Below, piece by piece: positions 53,801 to 62,800 of a DNA stretch of 64,000 bases. The position numbers and the translations under genes were made by a program. Position 1 is the first letter of the stretch; each line of letters starts with the position of its first letter. This DNA is from an uncultured Clostridia bacterium (GTDB lineage: Bacteria; Bacillota; Clostridia; Christensenellales; CAG-917). The stretch covers positions 124,001 through 188,000 of the forward strand of contig CALVKR010000003.1 of the NCBI GenBank assembly GCA_944332995.1. Reading direction: 5' to 3'. Below the pieces are notes generated by a model that ran no database searches, was not told the origin of the DNA, and saw only the letters and a program-made list of their open reading frames with translations.

Positions 53801-56800
53801 TGTAGAAGTTGACGATTTCGTTGATTGCGTTGATATTGATTGCTATGCCGAGCGCTTCGGGGCTGAAGAGAATGAGTGCGTAAGGCAAATCATGCATAAC
53901 GAGGTTTTCTGCATCCACAAGCGACGAAGTCGAGGCTTCGTTGCCTGGCAACACTCCGCCGAGCACTCCGTCAAGCATTCCGGCGAGGTCAAAGTTGGTG
54001 ATTGCGACCTTGCCTTGGTCGCCGAGCAAGAAGTAGAGGTTGGCGTAAATGCTATGTTTGCCCGTACCGTCGGGAGCGATAAAGATTGAGAGGAAGTCCT
54101 CAGTCGTGCCGTCGTCGAGCAATTTTTCAAGTTTTAAGACTACTTCCGTCTTGCTGAAGTCTTGCAAATCAAGGTAGATATAAATACCAATCTTGAACTT
54201 CAAGTCAAGGTCGTCACCGATACGTATTGTAAGTGACGTGCTGCCGAGCGAGCTGTCTTCTCCGAGCAACAGAGCGAACAGCCACGAAAGGTCAAGCGTA
54301 TTGCTTACTCCGCTTTCGTCAAGAGCGTCTGCATTCACTTCAAATGTTCCTTCAAACGCAAGGTTGAGCTTGAGCTCGTCAAGTTTGTTAAACTCGGTGA
54401 CTGCGGTATAGGTATACATATCGCCCTCACCCGTGTTGACTCCGGAAGCAACTTCGGTGACTGCACCGCTCTCGTCTCTTATCGAAATTTGCGATTTTTC
54501 AATTCCGTACTGAAGCGCAAGGTCATAGAGTTTGATTTCCATACTGAAGTCAGACGGCTTGATAAATCTTCCGGCTGAATGCTTATACGGAATATAAAGA
54601 TCTCCTCCTGCATACGAGCCGAGCTTGTCGGTAGGTTGATATTTTTTGAGCAAATCATTTTCGGAAGTATCCGGATTGTTGTCATCGACGCTTGCGTAGT
54701 CTTCTATCACGCGATAGAGTATGACAAGGCTATATTTATTTCCGCTTGAATAGTTTTCGTCAACGAGTTTGAATTCGCCGCCCGAAATAGTCTGAGCGGT
54801 AGCGGAGCTTCCGTCGAAATAATGGAGATCATTTGTGCCCGAGGTGACATAGTATTCGCCGTATTCGTTGTCGAGAACGAATGCATAGAGAATACCCTTT
54901 GTCGTTTCGGTGGCAGGACCAAACTTGTCGTCGTCGCCGTATCCGTAAACACCGTTGAGGTTCGCCAGCTTGCCGAAAGCGTAGAGGTCACCCTGCCAAC
55001 CATCGAATTCGTCTCCGACCCACATCTTCTTAGGCATATATTCTCTGCCGTCTGCGACTGCGAGGCTGAGGTCTATCATAACTTCAAGACCGTCTTTGAG
55101 CGACAAGGTAAGACCGCCGTTGTCAATCGTGGGCATCTTGATTTGGTCAATGAGCGTTTGATTATCGGTGAGGAGCGACAGGAGCGAATCGAACATGTCT
55201 TCGTTGAAGTTTAGCTTAATGCTGTCTCTCATAAGTTGAAGTTCTTTAAAGAGAGCTGCAATAATTTCAAGCGCGTCGCTTCCGAAAATACCCGCAGAGC
55301 CTTCATCGCCTTCGACGAATGAGGAGTCTGCACTCGAAACGGCTTCCGAGCTACCGGAGCCCAAAAATCCGCCTATGTCGAGGCCTTCAAATTTGAGCTT
55401 CTGGAACGCTTCGCCAAGTCCGAGTTTCGTGCCGAGGTCGGTCATGTCAAGGTATATCGAAAGTTTACCCTGCTCGTCGAATATGAGCGTGATCGACATT
55501 GCGATATCCTGCGATTCCTTAATTTCTTGGTCGCCCACGTGTTTTATGGTATTCGGCAAGATATCCGAGTTGAGGTTCATTATAAGGCTTATTTCCGTTC
55601 CTGCGAGTTTCTGGACAAACGTTCTGCTTTCGTCCATGAAGTAGTCGAGGTTGACAAAGCCTGTCAATGTTGCCGTGATATATGTGTCGTTTCTTACGCC
55701 CTCCGTCATATCCTTGTTGAGTGCCGCGATAAACGCCAACACTTCGGTATCGAGGAGTTCGCCGAATTCTTCGGAGAAGTTGATGATTCCTGCAAGCACT
55801 TCGATACTTACGTCCATCTTGGCGGAAAGTTCCGCATTTCCCCAATTGATTTCGATGCCGGAAGTATCGCCCGCAATGAGTGCGTCAAGGTCAACCGATG
55901 CAAGCAAACGATAGGTATCTCTTACCGTATCTTCTTCCCCTGCAAGTCCTTCGCCGTGCGTCTTGTTGTAGTCGTTGTAGATATCGATAACGACTTCGTT
56001 GGCGTTACGGTTGAGGTCACCTACAAGGTATGATATTGACTTAGCGTGACCAAGTAATGTATTTCCGTCGGAGAATATCATATGCGAGTAAGGAGTATCG
56101 AGGCCGTTTGCAATAAATCCGATATCGAGTATTTCCGTCGTGCCCATCGTATCGTAGAGTTTGGCGCCGAGGAATATCTTGCCGTCTTTCTCTGTCACGT
56201 CAATTCCGACGTAAGGAACGACGTTCGGGAGTTCGTCAACGATATTTCCGAGCAAGTCTTCGTCAGCAATGTAGTTGACGATGAGCGAAACGAGCTTCAT
56301 TGAAATAGAAGCGGTAAGGCAGTTCATGACGACGTCTACGTAGAATCCTGCAATGTCACGGTTAGCTCCGTGATGAACCTTATCGCCTTCCGTTCCGTCG
56401 GTAGCCGTAGACGCTTCCGAAGAAGCCGAGCCGAGGAGCGACCTGACAAGTTCTTCTATGGCGTTTTCACCAAGGTCAAGTTTGAACAAGCCGCCGTCGC
56501 TGAGGAAGAAGCTGAGGTCGATATAGACCACGCCGTCGAGATAGTATATACCTATAAACTCGCTTTCGTAATTGCCGTCCGCATCACACGTCCAGATATC
56601 GATAGCAAGGTCGATATTGTCAAGTTCGAAAGCATTGGAAATGGATTTGCTTCCGTTGAGCAATCCCATAATGTCGAGGTCGAAGTCGACTTTAAGACCG
56701 ATTGCGTATCCGAACTTCATGTGCAAGCCTTCTCCCTGTTCACCTATGGTGAGAGCGGAAGCAAGTTCGCCGAATACCGAATACATTATGTTGCTGAGCT

Positions 56801-59800
56801 GAGTCGACGAATAATCGCCGTTGAGCTCGAACGAACCGCCGAGCGACATAGTAATCGACTTGAGCTCCATAAGGTTGAGATAATCGAGTTTGTCGTAACG
56901 GCTGAACGCCTTAGGTTCTCCAATGCCCTCTTGTGCGTTTTCTTCGGTATAGTAACCCGTCTTGATATACTCTCCTTCGCCATACTCTCCTTCGCCGATC
57001 TTGGAATAGAGCTCCGTCATATCCGTAAGGATTCCTGCCGTGGCAGCCGTGGCATAGGGTTTGTAGGGCTCTTCGTCCGCTCCGTCGTAGACGTAGAGGT
57101 TATCTACGTTGAGGATAAAGCTGTGAGTATCCTCTGTAATATAACCGATGACGTTGCCGCCCTGTTCGGAAGCGAACACTTTGATACCATTGTTCGGATC
57201 GACATCCATTTGCGTAGAAGCATACTCATTGCTGTTAAACGCCGTCGAGAGGGATACGTAGGTATCCTTGCCGCTGACTTTTACGAACATCGGCAAGTAT
57301 GTATAGTCGTCAATCGTAACGTCATAGACGTATTCGCCTTCTGCATATCCGTAATAGTTTTCACTGCCGTCGGCAACTATGCTTGACGAGAGATTGGGTG
57401 CGGTGACGTATTGACCGCGGATAACGTTTCCGTTTTCGTCAAATCTTTGCTTGAATTCAAAGCCGAACCACTTATAGTAGGATACGCTTGATGCATTCTG
57501 TGAGCCGCCGTCCATCTGAAGTGCGCCGGTTCCGATATAGTTGAATGCAATAGACGAAACGTAGTCTTTACCGTTCTCTTTGTCTATTCTGATAAGATAT
57601 TCGTTTGTGATATTTCCCGTTTGCGTGTAGGAAATGAGCACGTAGTTGCCGCTGTTCGACTGCGCAATCTTCATACCGCCCGTATTACTGTTCATAGAAG
57701 CGTAGTCGGCGTAAGCGTAACGAACATCGTTAATTGTCTTTACGACATAGCTGTTTGCGGTGGCGGTTCCGTCAATCGTATAACGGATATCGTTTGTAAC
57801 TTCAAACTCATAGCCTTTTGACGACATATCGTCTATGACTATTTTGATTGACGAATGCGAAATGTCGTCGTCGACTTTTTCGTTAAATCCGAGTGCCTTG
57901 ATTTCCTCGTCGGAAAGTTTTTGGCTTCCGAACACGTTAAATGCGTCGTATGTCGCAATTGTCGGATAGCTTGAAGCTCCGCTCGACGTATAGACGTATC
58001 TTTCCAAAATAACGTTGGGCGTTCCGATATCTATGCCGACCGAGTGATCGAACAAGTAGAGCAACAGCTGAACTCTGGGCAGTACGTTGTAGTATGCCAT
58101 CTGGACGGAAGCAAGGCTGTATGCGCCGACCTCGTAGAGGAAGTCGGAAACGGCATCGTATGTCTTTGTCGTTCCGTCAAACGTTATGACGTACTTATCG
58201 TTTGCCTTTTCAAGCGTTATTTCATAGAGGTCATAGGTGAAGTAATCGAATCCTGCGACAAGTCCTTCGTATATAGCGTCAGGCAACATACTCTTGATGA
58301 ATATCGATGAGTTTTCCGAATTTTGTCCGTAGTTCTTCAAACCTGCCATAGCCTTATAGAAGTTCTGCATTCCTGCGGAGAAGTCTGCGCTGTCCTTGCC
58401 GGGGATAAGATTTATGATTTTCTCGATGATTTCCTCGGGAGTGATATCCGCGCCTCCTTCTTTCTTTACTAATTCCTCAAGGAAGCCCTTGTCATCGGCA
58501 GAGAGCTTGATAAGTTCGGTTGCCGTATTGTTGGACAAGACGTAGTTACCCGTATCGCCCTGTCTCGGTATCAACACGTAGAGGTTTACCTCACCCGAGG
58601 TGATATAATCTTCATATTTGACGTTGTTGCCTTCCGTGTCCTGAATGGGTTTGCCGTTGATTAAAACGTCGCCCTCGACAGCGGGTATCGAATTGTCGCC
58701 GGAGTCGCCCTCATCCGTATACGGTCTGATACTCGTGAACGAGTAAGCGTTGACGTCCGTATTGATACGGAGGAAGGAACGGTTGGTGAAGTTGTAGTCG
58801 AAGCTGAAGTCGGTATCGACAGACGTAACGAGGTCTGCGATGACGTTGAGGTACGCAGCGTTAATGACGAGCGAAATGTAGTTGGACGTCATTTGAATTC
58901 CGTAGAGGAACAGTCTGACGTATTCCGCAATATCGTCCGTGAGAAGCGGGAAGGAAATTCCCGTCTCTTCCGTCGTGCCGTCATCGGTTTCGTCCACAAC
59001 CGGCAACGGTTGCTCGTTTTCGGTTGACGAGGTTTCTTCTTCGACAATACCGGTTATCAATCCGAATATCTGTTTGAGCTGGTCAGCCTTGATTTCAAAT
59101 CCCGACAAACCGACGCCGGTAAGGTCGACTCTGAGACCTCCGAACACGTAACCGTATTTACCGTAGGGGTTTTGGTGAACGTTTGTCGAATCATAGAAGA
59201 ATCTTTCGGGGCTGTATTTTGTCGTATCGGAAAGGTCTAATTCCTCACCCTGCTCCAAAAGTTTTGCCTCGAGTTCTTTTATGTTTTCAAACGTCTTGGT
59301 TTCATAGACGTAAACATACGTTCCTTGAGCATGCTGGAAGTAATAGTCGTATCTTTGTCCCAATTCCATAGAATCGAGTTTATCATAATCGACTTCTGCA
59401 ATATAAGTTCCGTTTTCATCGAAGTAATATCCGCCCGAGTTCTTGCCAAACCACAAACCGTCGTAAGAATCGGGGCTGTTGCCCTCGCTCTCGGCGTAAG
59501 GCTTGTTGACCTTGTAGATATATTCTTCTTCGGGGTATTCGTTGTTGCCGTCGACATTCCACTTAACGTATGTAACGCCGTCAAGGCTGTAATACTTATC
59601 GCCCGTCCAATCGGGGCTCTCACCCGTCAAGGCGCTCATTCTCTCTACATAATCGGAGATGAGCTCATAGCCGTTTGTATATTCTTCGGGAGTATAGTAG
59701 TTTGCGACGTAGTTATATGAACCGCCGGCGAAGTAAATTCTCGCCACGTCGTATTCGTCACGGCGGTCGAATGCGTCCGTGCTTGCGTCGAAACTTTCAA

Positions 59801-62800
59801 CTTTGGTCGAGATGGTGATAGCGAGGTTCATAAGTCCGAAGAGTTCATAGATGTTGAGGTTTCCGCTCGTGACAACGTCGAGAAGTTTTCCGAAGTCGAT
59901 CTCGCCTTCCCAAGCGTTGACGACGGAATCTATCGTTTCTTGATCAAGCGACTGCTTCCTGAGATAATTTATCATAGCGGCAAGCTTAACGTCGAGGTAA
60001 ATCTCAAGGTATGTATTACGTTTAATATAATCGCCGTCCTCTTCCATAACGGTGAGGATACCCTCGAGGTCGGAAAGATCTTCGTTTTCAAAGAAGAGCT
60101 GAATCCATTCGCTGAGCACGAGGTCTCCGCCGTCAAAGTATGTGGTAAGGTCAATCTTTTCGTTGAGGATAAGATTTTCGATTTCAGAATAAACGCTGAA
60201 GTCGTCAATTTCCTCATCCGTCAAAGGTCTTTCACGGTCTGCCGTGGCAAAGACAATCTGAACGTTTCTGACTGCGAGCGAGATATCGACTGTCTTTTCA
60301 TAGACGTCGTGGTTTGAATCCTCGCCCTCAATGCAGATATAGTAGACGTCGTCTTCGTCTTCGGGGTCGCTCTGTATCAAGCCCTGCTGAACGGTAAATT
60401 CGTTGGAGCCATAAAGGTAAGGCGTGACGAAGTCACCTTCCGTCTGAGTGGTAACCTTTGTATAGATGCCGTTTGCCGGATCTGCAAGAGCGTATTCGCC
60501 GTTTTCGTCAAGGACGAACAAGACGAGGTTTTCATAAGTAATGCCCTCAAGATTGTTGGCAGCCGCAACAGCATTGATAGCCGCCGCAACGTCGTTGCTT
60601 GTAAGGTCTGCGCCGTCGCTGACCGTAACGGGAACATATTTCGTTCCTGCGGGGAGCTTGAAGATTGCCTCGACGGTAAGTTCTGTCGATTGCAAATCGT
60701 TGATGTCCGTCTTGAGGTCTACACTTCCGTTGAACTTGACGCCGTCATAGATGATTGTATCGAGCGTCTGACCGTTGTCGAGTTCGATGAGGCTGAAAGC
60801 GTATTTGAGCATTTGCTCGCCTATCGTGATTGTGAAGTGTTTGTTTGAAATGAGCATGGCGAGTGCGGTGTTGTTTTCAAAATCACTCGTGCCTGCCTCA
60901 TTGCCGTTGTCCTGAATTTCTTCGGAGCCGTAAACGTCCTCGCCGAAGATATCGAAAAGGATATCGTTGAGAGCGTCGGTTACGAATTCGAGCTCGTCGA
61001 TAGCTATCTTAGGCACACCGAACTTGGTAGCGTCTATATAGAGTTTGCCGTCCTGGAAGTAAACGCCTATGTAAACTTCCTCGATGCCCATACCGGAGAC
61101 AGCCACCAATTCCGCTTTAAGTTCCGACTTGCTGACGTCGCTGAAGTCTAAGAGCAAGTTGAAGGATAACTTGAAGTGGAGTTTGCTTATTCCGGTGGTA
61201 TATTCGGGTACCTCGAATACGACGCCGTCGAGGTCGCCAAGTATTGCGCTGAATATCTGACCGATGTCGATAGTACCTGCGGTCATGGAAGCGTTGAGGT
61301 CGAGGTCGAATCCGATGCTTACGGTAGTCTTGGTAAAGAGCACTGCGTCGCTGAAATCGTCAGGCAAGAGCGAGGAGCTCGAGCCAAAGCCGATGTCAAG
61401 TCCGGAAATGTTGATACCGAAATCGAACACGCCCGCTTCGATATCGATGGTGATACCGAAATCGGTAAGCGACGAATACTTGTTGGAAACTCTCATGAAT
61501 TCGCTTTGCGTTCTGTCAAATTCATAGCTTCCGGTATAAACGCCCGCCTTTTCGTTTCTTATTTGATATTTAGTTCCTTCGTGTCCGTAAGTGAGGACGT
61601 ATTTGGTGTAATTTCTATACGTCTGTTTTGCGGAAGCGGTAAGCGAGCGATAAAGCACCATACCGTCGCTGGTGTTGACGTAAAGAATGCACTGGTCGCC
61701 GTCGAGATTCTTCTCGGCGTCGGTAAGTACGCGGGCTTGTCCGCCCTCCTCTATCAAATACGTCTTGCCGTCAACGTAACGCTCGTAATCTCTGAACGTA
61801 TAGGTCGTATCCTGTTCGTAAGTGAAGATATCGATTGTCGCAACGTAACGGGTTGACGAGTTGGTCAAAGCCTTGAGGTCGTCCGAGAGAATCTCATAGA
61901 GGAGATATACGCCCGTCCTCTGAGCCTCTTCTCTTTCCTCGTCGGTTGCAAAATATCCGTCAAGCAAGAATTCGCTGTCCGTGCCCGTCGTCCAGATGCT
62001 GTCGGAAGTGAGAATATAATCACCCTCAATCGACGGATTGGTAAGGCGTGCTTCCGCTTCCGTCTTGTAAGAAACGGAATTTACAACCTTGCTGTAACGC
62101 AATGTGTGAATCGACGAATCATACTTGGTGTACGTCGCCACCGTCTTGCCCGAAGCGTCGGTGGTAAGAGTTCTGCCGTAATATCCGTTTGCGTCCTCTA
62201 CGTAGAGGTCGTCTTCGTGCTCAACAAGATATTTGAACAGGTAGTAGTTTGTAACTTTCTGATAACGTGTCGCCGACTTATACTGCGCCTTACCTGCCTC
62301 ATCGAGGTCGTCGTAGAGGACGTATGTTCCGAGTGCGCCGTAGTTAGCCTTTTTCGTTTCGCTGTAAGTGTTATACTCGGCCTTATCGATAGTGGTTTTA
62401 CCGTCCGACAAGAGAACATACCTTTCAGCATCATCTGCGATAAAGACGTAGTCGCCGTTGGCGTATTGACGGAAGGAGTTGACCTCGGTGTATCTTTCCT
62501 CGTAAGGAAGTATGAGCGAATATTCCGCTTCGACCCACTTGTAGTCGCCGTCGCCCGCATCTGTACCCAAAGCGGTCTTGAAGTAACCTTTATAGAAGAA
62601 GTATGTATAATCTCCCGAAGCGCCCTGTCCGTAAACTCTGTTGGAGTCTTTGACCTGAGCATAATCGCTCGTCATGATATCGATAACTCTGGTAAGCGAG
62701 GCTACGGGGACTCTCAGTCCGAGGTCGCTGACGTTGATGGTGGCAATTCTGCCTATGTTAGCTTCCGAAACGGCAAGTTGCTCGTCGTTGGCGTCAAGCC

